NCBI GenBank assembly: GCA_035296965.1
Contig: DATGZX010000156.1
Coordinates: 19,447 to 83,446, forward strand
DNA length: 64,000 nt
Origin: DATGZX01 sp035296965
GTDB taxonomy: Bacteria > Planctomycetota > Planctomycetia > Gemmatales > Gemmataceae
Reading direction: 5' to 3'
The notes below the pieces were generated by a model. It had not been told where the DNA came from, ran no database searches, and was given only the letters and a program-made list of their open reading frames with translations. Positions 45,001 to 54,500 of the stretch are shown in pieces (within the stretch, counting starts at the first letter, position 1; each line of letters starts with the position of its first letter). The translations under genes and the position numbers were made by a program.

Positions 45001-46058
45001 CAGCCACCGGCGAATTTCAGCGCGAGCTGCCTGGTGAGGATGCCTCGCCTCAGTTTAGTCCAGACGGCAAGTGGCTATCGGTGGGCGGTAAGCAGGGCCG
45101 GCTCATTCAAGTGGAAACTTGGCAAGATGGCATCAACCTAGGCAACACTGGTCGCTTTGCTCCGGACGGCAAGATGTTGGCAATCTGGACCGATACCGCC
45201 GCCCTACGCCTGGTCGACACCGCCACGGGCCGGGAACTCGCGCGACTGGAAGATCCTGATTTCGAGATAGCTCATGAAATCCTCTTCACGCTGGATGGTT
45301 CTCGGTTGATCACGCTTCATCACAGCAAGGGGATGCATCTGTGGGACCTGCGTCTCTTGCGCGAGGAGTTGGCGCAACGTGGGCTGGATTGGGATGCCGC
45401 GCCGCCCGCGCCCGCGCCGACTCGCGGCGAAGCGCTTCGCGTCCAATGGGTGCGCGGCGACTATGAAAAACTCCGCGATCTCCGGAAGACCGCGAACTAC
45501 GACCTCGCCGTGCGTGCCGCTCCTACACTCGCGCAGCGCTGGTTCTTCCGAGCAAGCTATCGCCAGCTGGCCGGCCTGCATGAACAAGCCATTGCAGATT
45601 ACCGCAAAGCCCTGGAGATTAGGCCTGATGACGCAATGCTTTCCAATGCGCTGGCCTGGCTCCTCTGCACAGGCCCCGAGAAGATCCGTAACCCGCGAGA
45701 AGCGGTCAAACTAGCCATGAATGCGACTGAGCGTCGCCCCGGTGAATGGAGTTTTCACAATACCCTGGGCGTCGCCCTCTACCGCGCGGGTCGGCTGGCA
45801 GAGGCAGTGAAGGAGTTGCAGCTAAGCCTCAAAGGCAGCGCAGGTCAGACCGATGGGTTCGACATGTACTTTCTGGCGATGGCCTATTACAGCAAGGGCG
45901 ACACGGGGACTGCGCACGACTATTTCTCCCGGGCCGTCACCTGGCAGCGGGCGCAATCCAAATTGCCCGCCGACCAGGTCCGGGAACTCGACGCATTTTG
46001 CGCCGAGGCGGCACGGACACTCGGCTTGCCTGAGAAAGCGGCGCGGCCTAAGCCGTGA
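42033..46058 (+). CDS. Ser/Thr kinase with anti-sigma-like zinc finger, WD40-type and TPR domains
   Basis: The 1341-residue protein starts with a zf-HC2-type segment, LVTLHLEGCADCEA (about 28-40), of anti-sigma type. The kinase domain lies at about 115-400: GRGGMGVVY (124-132), Lys146, IIHRDLKPAN (Asp239) and DFG at 275. A 21-residue Gly/Ala/Arg-rich insert sits at about 249-269 (42777-42839), between the catalytic loop and DFG. A membrane helix follows (WTAMIASLAGLLLISAVGGTALSVWAL), then a degenerate WD40 propeller (VSPDGRWLVTGRQ, FSPDGKWLSVGG) and a TPR tail. It diverges from the ECF sigma gene, consistent with one protein both sensing signals and restraining or activating that sigma factor. 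Confidence 0.9.
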   Translation: MGDVGCVSEAELRALVIGELPERVARLVTLHLEGCADCEATARRLDSLADPFLHSLRQAVHPSSVSSGRTETGRPGTSSAANAIIPPASENSPDTFPDLARARQKPEDPLPQTLAGYEILEELGRGGMGVVYRARQLRLERVVALKMLLYGAHASIDRRLRFRAEADVIARLHHPAIVQVYDVGEHEGVPFLVLEYMSGGSLEKRLSGKPLHPRQAAELVETLAWAVDHAHGHGIIHRDLKPANILISGEGRGARGAREQAKEVGLAGFIPKISDFGLAKQENADLTSVGNVLGTPSYMAPEQAAGAVNAVGPAADIYSLGAILYEMLTGRPPFVSASVLETLEQVRTREPIAPGKLTIGMPRDLETICLKCLEKEAGKRYATARALAEDLRSFLDGRPVQARPIGTLGRSWRWARRNPGWTAMIASLAGLLLISAVGGTALSVWALRAESQTQEKLFESRVSEARALSLSRRPGQRFESLALLDEAGQLAKWLRLPADRLNEVRNSTLAALAIPDLYPDRTWQGFPEGSAYVDIDDGLAIYARTDRSGNCSVRRAVDNRELLSVPGSTQAGQENWPFLSRDARFLAVRQAHGGLEVWQIDLEQPRKLLTEQKVTWVDFHPRLAQVAVAHENGSIVLHDLNSGKKTSLPPDELSHDVAIALHPSEPLVAVAAYTAKVVKIRDFRTGEVIKSLDLPSSSGFHVAWHPKGHSLAVSGGGVIRLFDRETFACRLTFAGNVGGGERLYFNHAGDRLATYGWNHAIQLYDVATGHVVFRVPNAKPIFALRFDQDDRRLAGFIEGNRLGTWQVADGREYRTLVRRSAPGEGAYFGASVSPDSKLLAVSMSDGVGLWDLDSGKELEFLPLKRTRFVHFEPGPYSSLLIGDESSTFRWPIQSDSIQPGVERIGPPEALALPAGSPPGQSRDGRVLASACRAVGTIEPWAGGWVLHADRPDAPLHLAAGTDLWNMAVSPDGRWLVTGRQNAGSIQLWDAATGEFQRELPGEDASPQFSPDGKWLSVGGKQGRLIQVETWQDGINLGNTGRFAPDGKMLAIWTDTAALRLVDTATGRELARLEDPDFEIAHEILFTLDGSRLITLHHSKGMHLWDLRLLREELAQRGLDWDAAPPAPAPTRGEALRVQWVRGDYEKLRDLRKTANYDLAVRAAPTLAQRWFFRASYRQLAGLHEQAIADYRKALEIRPDDAMLSNALAWLLCTGPEKIRNPREAVKLAMNATERRPGEWSFHNTLGVALYRAGRLAEAVKELQLSLKGSAGQTDGFDMYFLAMAYYSKGDTGTAHDYFSRAVTWQRAQSKLPADQVRELDAFCAEAARTLGLPEKAARPKP

Positions 46059-46111
46059 ATCCTCGCGCCTTTGGAGCGGAGTTTGGTCGTCAATCTGCAT
46101 GCAACGCGCCG

Positions 46112-47869
46112 TCAGGAGAGCGTGTCGAGTAAGAATTCATTGGACGACTCAATGCCATCGCGAATCATTGTCGCATCGAGGTTGGAGGATTCCCAGAACT
46201 CGAGGCCCGCTTGCTCTGCCGTCCGATCCAGCAAGGCAGTGTAATAGCCTTGGACCAGATCAGTACGATATTCCGGCGTTGCCAGGAATTGTGCAGCGAC
46301 CGCCTGTTGACCAAGCTGCGGAAGAGCCGCCACCCAACTGCTTACTTCTGTCGCGCTGCCAGTGCGATTGAGGAGCAGCTTGTAGAAAGCCTCCACCAGT
46401 CGTTCCTGTGAAGTTCCTGTCGCAATGACGGTTTGTGCATGGTTGAGGAATTCAGTGCTGCCCAGGATGGCGCTGAGCGTCTGTTCTTCGGTTTCGCCTG
46501 CAAGCAGATCCTTCACCCAGACCTGCTCTTCGTTGCCGGCCGCCGGTCGTCCCAGGTACGTCAGATACCAACCCTTGACCAGGTAATCCCGGGCTTCGGC
46601 CGAAGTCGCGATGTCGTTGGCCACTGCGGCCTGGCCTCCGGGCTGATGCAGCAGCGGGAGCCAGGAGTCCAACTCGGAATTGGAGCCGGATCTGCCAAGC
46701 TCCTGCAGATACAATGCGTTGACAAAAGGCTCCAGGCCGGTGAGCTGTCGCGCCGGGATCACACTCACGGGCGTTGTCGTTGACAGCGGCAACGGTGAAG
46801 CAGCTACATTCTGGACCTGGACGGTGATGTTGGATACCGCCGGCAGCGCTGCAAGATAGGTGTGGCTGGCGCTCACGGCAAAATGTGCGCCGGTGCCATC
46901 GACCGAGGTCTCGACAATCGTCGTGGCCGAATCTGTGCTGCCGTCGCCCCAGTTCGTGACTGTGGCCTGGAAATCGCTGGGCTTACTCATAGTGTTGGGG
47001 TCGGTGAACTGTGCCACCTGGACATTGGTGAGTGGGCTGCCAACAGTTCCTGACACCGAGGGCGAACTATCAAAAACGAAGGGGTCGGAAATCGTCACAG
47101 GACCGGTTTGTTCACTGAAGCCCTGCCCGCTATTAAGATCCTGGACCGTGATCGCGATTCCGCCGGCGATGGTCTGCGCTTTCTGGTAGGTGTGGGAGCC
47201 CGAGAGTTGGAATATGCCTGCGCCTACAGAAGTTATACTGGCCGCGGATATTGGGCTGCCATCACCCCAATCGATTGTTCCCTTAAAATCAAAAACCGAG
47301 TCAGCAGTATTTTCGGCAGAATCGGCGAATTCGGCCAACGCAAGGTTGACCATCGGAAGTCCGGTCGTTGCCTTTACGAAAGGCAGAATGCCATCTGTTT
47401 GCAATAGTGCAGGTGCCACATCGACCGAGCCATACGCCACGGCAGTCGAACCATCGGCAGTGTCAGAAACATCGAGCTGAAAGGTCAATGCGCCCGGCCC
47501 GTATGTGGTAGGCGTATAGGATGCAGCCGTGAGGGAGTACTCGGGCACTCTGCCCAAGCTTGGTACGTACTCGTAGCCGACCATAACAACAGCACCCACG
47601 GCCTGCATGGGGCCACCATTGAAGGATACACTGCCCACAACGTCTGTTATCGGGTCGGCGCACAAGACTGTCCCCAAGACCGCGTTGGCAATAGGGACTC
47701 CCTGCACGGCCGGCGGGTCGAACCCAGTGGCTGCAACCGGGTTATAGATTGACAGAAGGCAACGCTCATCCAGTCGTTCGACCAGCAGGGGGAGCTTGCC
47801 CTTGGACTTCTTGGGTTTGCCCTTGCCGGTAAAATTGCTCACACCGTGCAGCCATATTGAGAGACTCAT
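46112..47869 (-). CDS. Exported protein with PKD-like repeats and DUF4214 domains
   Basis: The 585-residue protein has LPLLVERLDERCLLS at about 27-41, the planctomycete LExLExR-like motif. Two or three PKD-like beta domains follow (GTIDWGDGSPISAASIT...GSHTY, ATVTNWGDGSTDSATTI). The C-terminal 200 residues contain repeated DUF4214 units (LYLQELGRSGSNSELDSWLPLL, WYLTYLGRPAAGNEEQVWVKDLL, FYKLLLNRTGSATEVSSWVAAL, YYTALLDRTAEQAGLEFWESS). Such proteins are secreted, and the domain is often associated with surface display or carbohydrate modification. The gene converges with the kinase gene across 53 bases. Confidence 0.85.
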   Translation of the reverse strand: MSLSIWLHGVSNFTGKGKPKKSKGKLPLLVERLDERCLLSIYNPVAATGFDPPAVQGVPIANAVLGTVLCADPITDVVGSVSFNGGPMQAVGAVVMVGYEYVPSLGRVPEYSLTAASYTPTTYGPGALTFQLDVSDTADGSTAVAYGSVDVAPALLQTDGILPFVKATTGLPMVNLALAEFADSAENTADSVFDFKGTIDWGDGSPISAASITSVGAGIFQLSGSHTYQKAQTIAGGIAITVQDLNSGQGFSEQTGPVTISDPFVFDSSPSVSGTVGSPLTNVQVAQFTDPNTMSKPSDFQATVTNWGDGSTDSATTIVETSVDGTGAHFAVSASHTYLAALPAVSNITVQVQNVAASPLPLSTTTPVSVIPARQLTGLEPFVNALYLQELGRSGSNSELDSWLPLLHQPGGQAAVANDIATSAEARDYLVKGWYLTYLGRPAAGNEEQVWVKDLLAGETEEQTLSAILGSTEFLNHAQTVIATGTSQERLVEAFYKLLLNRTGSATEVSSWVAALPQLGQQAVAAQFLATPEYRTDLVQGYYTALLDRTAEQAGLEFWESSNLDATMIRDGIESSNEFLLDTLS

Positions 47870-48759
47870 GAGGATGCCCCTTGGATTTCAATTGCGGATG
47901 TAAGTATCGCCAGCCCGCGATCCTTTCAAGTTGTTGCCCGGAACCACGCACTGGAGGCTTTCCAATAGCATGCGAGGCAGCGAAAGCCACCGACGGATCT
48001 GATAACGAGAATGCGCGGAGTGTGACAGGAAACTCGAATGCCTGATTTGAAAGGATCGTTTACGAACGGAGAGATTGGCTCTACACTCGGGCCGGCTACT
48101 GAGTAACTACTTAATGATCGACGGGCTCGAGCGGGTATGCCGCTTAGCGACCTAACCCTCATGCGGCGTCATGGCCTGGGCAATTTCCTTAGCCACGACA
48201 GCGATTTTGACCGTGTGCCGAGCATTACGCGGTGCGTCCCGGCACAAAACAAGCTTCAATTTGTGCAACAAATAAGTGTCAATTCAGTTTATCCCCCACT
48301 TCCGCGGCCGTCTGCGTGGCCGGGCCCTCAGGTCGAGCCCCAACCGCTTGGCAATGCCTTCCACCCGGCGCTGGGAGCCGAGCGCATGGTCCGTCGTCAC
48401 GGGCCGCCGGAGCACGCCCAACTCCCGCTCCGTGAAAAGCGTATGCACTCAGCTCCTCCAGGCCTCCTACCGCGCCCTCGCCGTCTTTCCTAGCCGCGAC
48501 CAGACCGGGGCTTCGCTCAACAGCGCGTTGTTTGGGCCCAAGCCGTGGAAGCGTTCCGCGTTTATAAATGGAGAAGTCATGGCCCGATGCGCAGACCAAG
48601 CGCCGCGGAATGCCAAGGTAGTGAGAAACTTGCTGCCGGCGAGAACTCGCGGGCCGCCTTGTTCTTCTCGTTCGTGGCTCGATCCAAGGCCTGGCCCAGT
48701 TGGAACCAGCGTGCTAAGCTCGCATCAGATCGACCAACTTGCATGTTCGGAGTCTCCTT
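47870..48759. other. Gene-poor spacer with a RAYT remnant
   Basis: This 890-base gap contains no intact gene. At 48284-48448 lies a remnant of a RAYT gene, listed separately. The promoter of the toxin-antitoxin pair should be in 48600-48760. The rest shows nothing recognisable. Confidence 0.55.
48284..48448 (-). pseudogene. C-terminal remnant of a RAYT transposase
   Basis: About 54 residues of open frame read TLFTERELGVLRRPV...IAKRLGLDLRARPRRRPRK and then a stop at 48284-48286. This matches the C-terminal tail of the intact RAYT at 30345 (ELEAVRRTLQRG...TAKLLGLESTLRPRGRP). A stop codon lies just upstream of the fragment and no N-terminal HUH region was found. It marks an older insertion. Confidence 0.55.
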
Positions 48760-48975
48760 ATGTCCATCACCGTCGAAGCCATCTACGAAAACGGTTGCCT
48801 GAAACTGACGCAAGCATTGCCGCTCAAGGAGCACGACAAGGTCCAAGTCACGGTGCATCCTCCGTCAAACTGGGTTCGGGAGACCGCCGGCATTATCAAC
48901 TGTTCCAACCGCCAACTCATCGATTGGGCAGCCATGGATCCCGAGCTTGATTTCCCGCCGGCGGAGGGCTCATGA
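48760..48975 (+). CDS. Antitoxin of the AF2212/DUF104 type
   Basis: The 71-residue protein (MSITVEAIYENGCLKLTQALPLKEHDKVQVTVHP) matches the small antitoxins that pair with PIN-domain toxins. It would bind and silence the neighbouring toxin and repress their shared promoter. GGAG lies nine bases before the ATG. Its stop overlaps the toxin start by four bases (ATGA), the usual arrangement of such modules. The N-terminus shows the AF2212-type beta hairpin; the C-terminal 35 residues are divergent. Confidence 0.82.
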   Translation: MSITVEAIYENGCLKLTQALPLKEHDKVQVTVHPPSNWVRETAGIINCSNRQLIDWAAMDPELDFPPAEGS

Positions 48976-49343
48976 TCTTTGCCGACATCCAAGCTGGAGC
49001 GCCGGTGTTCCTGGATGCCAACGCGTTCGTGTATCATGCCACGCTCGATCCTCAGTTTGGCCCCGCTTGCACCGACTTGCTCGACCGCTGCCAGCGCCAG
49101 GAAATCACAGGATTCACTTTCACCCATGTTTTGAGCGAGGCTGCTCACCGGCTGATGACCCTGGAAGCCTGTGCGGCGCTTGGCCGCCCTCAAGCCGCCA
49201 TTGTCTCGTACCTCGAGAAACACCCGGCCGAAATTCAAAAGCTTACAGGATTTCGTAAGACCCTCGAGGGCATCTCGCAAAGCGCCATCCAGATTCTGAC
49301 GATTTCACCAATTCAGGTCGTGACTCTGGAAACGATGACATGA
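48972..49343 (+). CDS. PIN-domain toxin, C-terminally truncated
   Basis: The 123-residue protein begins APVFLDANAFVYH with the first catalytic Asp, and has the second acidic site in HVLSEAAHRL. Intact PIN toxins of this type run about 140-155 residues and end in a segment of the form GLL-NDALIVAVM-HGLTHLA-N-DF containing the remaining acidic residues. This protein stops after IQILTISPIQVVTLETMT, so those residues are missing. The stop overlaps the alcohol dehydrogenase start by four bases, suggesting that recombination placed that gene at the break. It is probably inactive. Confidence 0.75.
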   Translation: MIFADIQAGAPVFLDANAFVYHATLDPQFGPACTDLLDRCQRQEITGFTFTHVLSEAAHRLMTLEACAALGRPQAAIVSYLEKHPAEIQKLTGFRKTLEGISQSAIQILTISPIQVVTLETMT

Positions 49344-50434
49344 CATCTTCTTTGGCAGCAGTGTTCGAGGGGATCGCGGGACAGATTGAGCTGCGCCGGC
49401 TGCCAACGCCCAAACCGCGCGGTTCCGAGATACTGGTCCGAGTCCTGGCGTGCACCCTTTGCGGCAGTGATGTCCATACGTTTGCGGGGCGTCGTTCGGT
49501 CGCTGTTCCTACGGTCCTTGGGCATGAGATCGTCGGCGAAATTGTCGAGTTCGGTGAAACGGCGAATACCTCTGATCTGTCAGGCCGGGAAATCCGCCCT
49601 GGAGATCGAGTGACCTGGGCGATCGTGGCCAGTTGCGGCGCGTGCTTTTTGTGCCGACGCGGCTTACCACAGAAATGCCTGCACGCCGTGAAGTACGGTC
49701 ATGAGCCGCTACGGCCGGGACGAGAATTACTCGGTGGACTTGCGAGTCATTGCCTTCTGGTGCCGGGCACTTCGATCTTGCGCTTGCCTGACGATCTGCC
49801 GCTGGCGGTGGCCTGTCCGTCCAGTTGTGCGACCGCGACGATCGTGGCGGCGCTCGAAGCCGCCGGCGACTTGCAAGATCGAAATATATGTATCTTTGGA
49901 GCGGGCATGCTGGGAATTACCGCCTGCGCTATGGCCCGGGGGCAGGGGGCTGCCGAGATTGTATGTGTCGACCCAATTTCAACGCGACGCGATCGTGCAT
50001 TGTTGTTTGGAGCCTCGCGTGTCGCGGCTCCGGACGACCTCGCTGTGGTCGTCGATAGCACAGTCTCGACTCTGGGCTTCGACGCAGTGCTGGAACTCTC
50101 CGGCAATCCAGCTGCCTTCCACGCTGCTTGGCCTCGGATCCGACTGGGTGGTACGCTCGTGCTGGTAGGCTCGGTTTTCCCTGGGGCACCGATTCCTCTG
50201 CCGCTCGAAGAAATTGTTCGCCGTCACTTGACGATTCGCGGCATCCACAACTACTCCCCGCGTCACCTACTCGCAGCGGTCGATTTCCTCTCCTGCCATC
50301 ACCGCCGGATCCCCTTCGCGGGCCTCGTTACGCACTGGTTTCCACTCACATCGATTGCCCCGGCCTTCGCCGAGTGCGGTCAACGCGATGCCATCCGCAT
50401 TGGCGTCTATCCCGGCGACGTGCCACCGGAATGA
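49340..50434 (+). CDS. Zinc-dependent medium-chain alcohol dehydrogenase (TIGR03366-like)
   Basis: The 364-residue enzyme has the catalytic-zinc motifs CTLCGSDVHTF and GHEIVGEIVEFGE, the structural-zinc Cys cluster CGACFLCRRGLPQKC, and a Rossmann segment, ICIFGAGMLGITACAMA. The C-terminal VRRHLTIRGIHNYSPRHLLAAVDFL resembles the subgroup sometimes linked to phosphonate catabolism, but no phosphonate genes are nearby. It probably oxidises a small alcohol with NAD(P). It starts within the stop of the truncated toxin gene (ATGA) and has no ribosome-binding site of its own, so it may be coupled to that transcript. Confidence 0.88.
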   Translation: MTSSLAAVFEGIAGQIELRRLPTPKPRGSEILVRVLACTLCGSDVHTFAGRRSVAVPTVLGHEIVGEIVEFGETANTSDLSGREIRPGDRVTWAIVASCGACFLCRRGLPQKCLHAVKYGHEPLRPGRELLGGLASHCLLVPGTSILRLPDDLPLAVACPSSCATATIVAALEAAGDLQDRNICIFGAGMLGITACAMARGQGAAEIVCVDPISTRRDRALLFGASRVAAPDDLAVVVDSTVSTLGFDAVLELSGNPAAFHAAWPRIRLGGTLVLVGSVFPGAPIPLPLEEIVRRHLTIRGIHNYSPRHLLAAVDFLSCHHRRIPFAGLVTHWFPLTSIAPAFAECGQRDAIRIGVYPGDVPPE

Positions 50435-50767
50435 CATGACTCAGTTGAAGGAAGGCGACGAAGAATAGGTCATGATGCGTGTCTTGGTCCCTGGCATGTT
50501 CCTTCTCCGCGATGACGATCTCTTGGCCCATGAAAGCTATCTCCTCTCTGAACTGCCACCAATGAAGGACTTGCGACAATAGCGTTGCCGGCCCCTGCTG
50601 GAATCGGCACGGTCACGACCCCCTCCACCGACTCTTCGCCAGTGAAGTCCTTGACGCGGGCGAGCCTTCATAATACCTTCATTATTATGCGGAGTCGTAT
50701 TACCGCAACGCAAGTCTTGCTGCCGTAACGTTGTCAAATCATCCGGAAAGCTGGAAAGGGAGAAGCC
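50435..50767. other. Gene-free spacer
   Basis: I see no supported gene in these 333 bases. The 3' end contains an AT-rich tract with a small palindrome (TAATACCTTCATTATTA near 50680-50700), a plausible promoter for the PAS gene, and GGGAG before its ATG. Confidence 0.5.
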
Positions 50768-51133
50768 ATGCAGGCTTTTGCCCTGAGCATCGTCGATGAT
50801 GTCCGCCACCCGCTCCTGATCCTGGATGCCGAGATGTGTGTGCGGGCGGCCAACCCTGCGTTCTATCGCACCTTCGGGATCGGAGAGAAAGGGACCGAGG
50901 GCCGGCACCTGTCCGCGCTCGGCGGGATGTGGCAAATCCCCCGGCTGCGGACCCTCCTCGAAAGCGCGCTCCCTGGCGGTTCTTTCGAGGACTTTGAGGT
51001 GCGACAGGACTTCTCCGGCGTCGACCGCAAGATCATGCGGCTGGACGCCCGCCGCGTCGTTCGTGACGACGGCACGCCGATGGTCCTGCTAACCATCGAG
51101 GACGTGACGGAGAAGGTGCAGGCCCGCGGATAG
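50768..51133 (+). CDS. PAS-domain fragment, probably a truncated sensor kinase
   Basis: The 121-residue frame is one PAS domain (VRHPLLILDAEMCVRAANPAFYRTFG...MRLDARRVVRDDGTPMVLLTIEDVTEKV). Homologous proteins continue into a histidine-kinase dimerisation and ATPase region, but here a TAG follows directly after QARG. The reading frame continues through the stop into response-regulator sequence, so the two were probably joined by a deletion. It may still sense a ligand, but no output domain is attached. Confidence 0.7.
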   Translation: MQAFALSIVDDVRHPLLILDAEMCVRAANPAFYRTFGIGEKGTEGRHLSALGGMWQIPRLRTLLESALPGGSFEDFEVRQDFSGVDRKIMRLDARRVVRDDGTPMVLLTIEDVTEKVQARG

Positions 51134-51508
51134 TTGCACCGGCTCAACTGGGAGCTGGAGGATCGCGTCCGCGACGGCCAGGAGGCCCTCGACTACCTCT
51201 TCGGCACTGAGGCGCATTGCGGCCGCAATGGCAAGGTACTCCCTCAGGTGGTGCCGCTCGACCTCAAGGTGCCGACGGCGGACGGTCTGGAAGTGCTCCG
51301 CCGCCTGCGGGCCGACCTCGGGACCCGGCGACTGCCCTTCGTCGTGCTCACCTCGTCGAGGGAGGAGCAGGACCTGATCGATAGCTCTGATTTGGGGGCC
51401 AACCGCTACGTCCGCAAGCCGGTGGACTTCGCCCGCTTCACCGAGGCTATTCAGCCGCTGCCGATGTACAGGCTGGTAGTCAACGAGGCCCCCTTGCACG
51501 GAAGGTGA
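51134..51508 (+). pseudogene. Response-regulator (REC) remnant lacking its N-terminus
   Basis: In frame with, and directly after, the PAS stop, codons from the TTG at 51134 encode the C-terminal two-thirds of a REC domain: DGQEALDYLFG, VPLDLKVPTADGLEVLRRLRAD with the phosphoacceptor Asp, PFVVLTSSREEQDL and NRYVRKPVDFARF with the conserved Lys. The first 45 or so residues with the acidic pair are missing. No ATG or ribosome-binding site exists for it. It is a deletion product rather than a working gene. Confidence 0.75.
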
Positions 51509-51514
51509 CAGCCC

Positions 51515-54500
51515 ATGCACGCCCACCCTCGCGTTCTGGTCGTTGAGGACAACCCCAACGACGCTGAACTGATGATCCTGGAACTGTCGCGCGGCGGGTA
51601 CGCCCCGAACTGGAGGCGGATCGAGACGGCAGAGGAGATGCGGGCGGCCCTAGCCGAGGGGCCGTGGGACGTGGTGCTTTCGGACTGTACTCTGCCTGGC
51701 TTCGGGGTGGAGCAGGCCCTGGCCCTGTGCCGGGAGGCCGATCCGGACCTGCCGTTCATCATCGTTTCCGGCAGCGTCGGCGAGGAGCGGGCGGTCGCGG
51801 CGATGCGGGCCGGGGCCAGCGACTACGTCCTCAAGTGGAGCCTGGGGCGACTGGCCCCTGCCGTCGAACGCGAGCTGCGGGAGGCCGAGAGCCGCCGGGC
51901 AGGCCACCGAGCGGAGCAGGAGGCCTTGCGCCTGGCAGCCATCGTGGGTTGCTCTGCCGACGCCATCATCTCCAAGACGCTGGCCAGCGTCATCACCTCG
52001 TGGAACTCCGGCGCCGAAAGGCTCTTCGGCTGGACGGTGGCGGAGGCTATCGGCCGCCCCATCTCCTCCCTGATCGTCCCGCCCGATAGGGTGGAGGAGT
52101 TGGCTGGGGTCATGGAGCGGCTGCAGCGGGGCGAGCGGATCGAGTACTTTGAGACCGTCAGGCTCCGCAAGGACGGCACGCGGGTCGATGTCTTGGTCGC
52201 CGCCTCCCCCGTCTGGAGTCGGGACGGTCGGCTGATCGGTGCCGCCGCGGTCACCCGCGACATCACTACGAAGAAGGCCGCCGAGAAGGCCCTGCGGACC
52301 AGCGAGGCCAGGTTCCGGGGGATGTTCGAGTCGAACATGATGGGCACCTTCTACTGGCGGGAGTCGGGAGCAGTGACCGACGCCAACGACGCCTTCCTCA
52401 CGCTGGTTGGGTATTCCCGCGAGGACCTCCGGGCGGGCCGGGTGTCGTGGGCCGACATGACTCCGCCCGAGTACCGCCCACTGGACGAGGCAGGCTTGGA
52501 GGAGGTCGCCGCCACGGGCCGCTGCACCCCTTTCGAAAGGGAGTACATTCGCAAGGACGGCTCACGGGTGCCGGTCCTGATCGGGGGTGCCATGCTCAAC
52601 GGCGACGACGGAGTGGCCTTCGCCCTCGACCTGACCGAGCGGAAGCGCGCCGAGGAACGACTGGTCCGCGATGCCGTCCTTCTGGCCAACGTCCGGGAAT
52701 CTATCATGGTGGCTGACCTGGACGGCGTCGTCACCTACTGGAACGAGGGGTCCACGAGGCTATTCGGCTGGACGGCCCAGGAGATGCTGGGCAGGTCCGT
52801 GACTGAGCGAGTTCCGGAAGGGGTCCGTGGCGAGATCGTAGCCCGCCTTCAGATTTTGAGACAGGGGGAGGAGGTCGCGGGCGAGCGCGAGGACTACCGC
52901 AAGGACGGCTCGCGGGTTTGGGTCGAGGGCCGTATCAGCCCGATCTGTGACCCGGCCGGCAGAACAATCGGCTTCCTCGGGTTGGCCCACGACGTGACCG
53001 ACCGGTGGCTGGCCGAGGAGGCCCGGCGTGCGAGCGAGGCCCGCTTCCGGGCGATCATCGAGAAGAGCTGGGACGGCGTGGCCCTGCTCGACGCCAACGG
53101 AATCCCCTTGTACGCCAGTCCCTCGATGGGCCGTATCCTGGGCTACGCCCCCGAGGAGTTGGTGGGCCTGAACGGCCTGGAACAGGTCCACCCCGACGAC
53201 CAGCACGGTGCCTCCGAGGTCCTCGCGCGGCTGCTTGCCAGCCCTGGGATCTCAATCACCTCCGCCAACCGAGCCCGGCACAAGGACGGCTCCTGGCGAT
53301 GGCTGGAGTCCACCGCGACCAACCTCCTGGAAGACCCAAGCATCGGGGCCATCATCCTCAACACCAGAGACATCACCGAGGCCAGGCGTCTCGAGAAGCA
53401 GTTCCGCCAGGCCCAGAAGATGGATGCGTTCGGGCAACTCGCCGGGGGCGTGGCCCACGATTTCAACAACTTCCTCACCATCATCAACGGGTACAGCGAC
53501 CTGCTCCTCCACGACCTCTCCCCGACAGACCCTGCGCGGAATCTGGTCGCCGAGATTCATAAGGCTGGGGAGCGGTCAGCCGGGCTAACTCGCCAACTCC
53601 TGGCGTTTAGCCGCCAGCAAGTTCTGGCCCCGCAGGTTCTCGACCTGAACGAGGTGGTGACCGAAATCGACAAGATGCTCCGCCGGCTGATCGGGGAGGA
53701 CGTCCAGCTGACGACCACGTTGACCTCCAAGCTGTGGGCGGTCCGGGCCGACCCCGGGCAGATCGAGCAGGTGCTGCTAAACCTTGCGGTGAACGCGCGG
53801 GACGCGATGCCCAAGGGCGGCCGACTGACGATCGAGACCCGCAACGTCGAGCTGGACGAGAAGTACCTTCGGACCCATGCGGAGGCCCGCGCCGGCCCGC
53901 ATGTCCTCCTGAGCGTTGCGGATACCGGGAGCGGAATGTCGCCGCAGGTGAAAGCCCGTATTTTCGAGCCATTCTTCACCACCAAGGGACAGGGCAAAGG
54001 CGCCGGGCTGGGCCTGGCCACCGTGTACGGGATTGTGAAGCAAAGCAGCGGTCACGTCGCGGTGAACAGCGAGGTCGGGGTCGGCACGACAATCAAGGTG
54101 TACCTGCCCCGAGTAGAGGAGGCCCCCGAAGCCTCGAAGGCCCCGTCCCGGATTCTGACTCCCCCGCATGGCACGGAGACGGTTCTGTTAGCCGAGGACG
54201 AGTCCGGGGTGCGGACCTTTATCAGCCACATCCTGGCAGGCTACGGGTACAAAATGCTGGCAGCGGCCGACGGAGACGAGGCCGTGCGAGTGGCCGCCGG
54301 ACACGACGGGCCGATCCACCTGCTGATCACCGACGTCGTCATGCCCGGAGCGGGCGGACGGGCCGTGGCCGGGCAGGTGGCTGAGCGGCACCCCGAAGTT
54401 CGGGTATTGTTCATGTCCGGGTACACGGACGATGCGGTGATCCGGCACGGGGTGCTTCGCGAGGAGGTGAACTTCTTCCAGAAGCCATTCTCCCCAGTCG

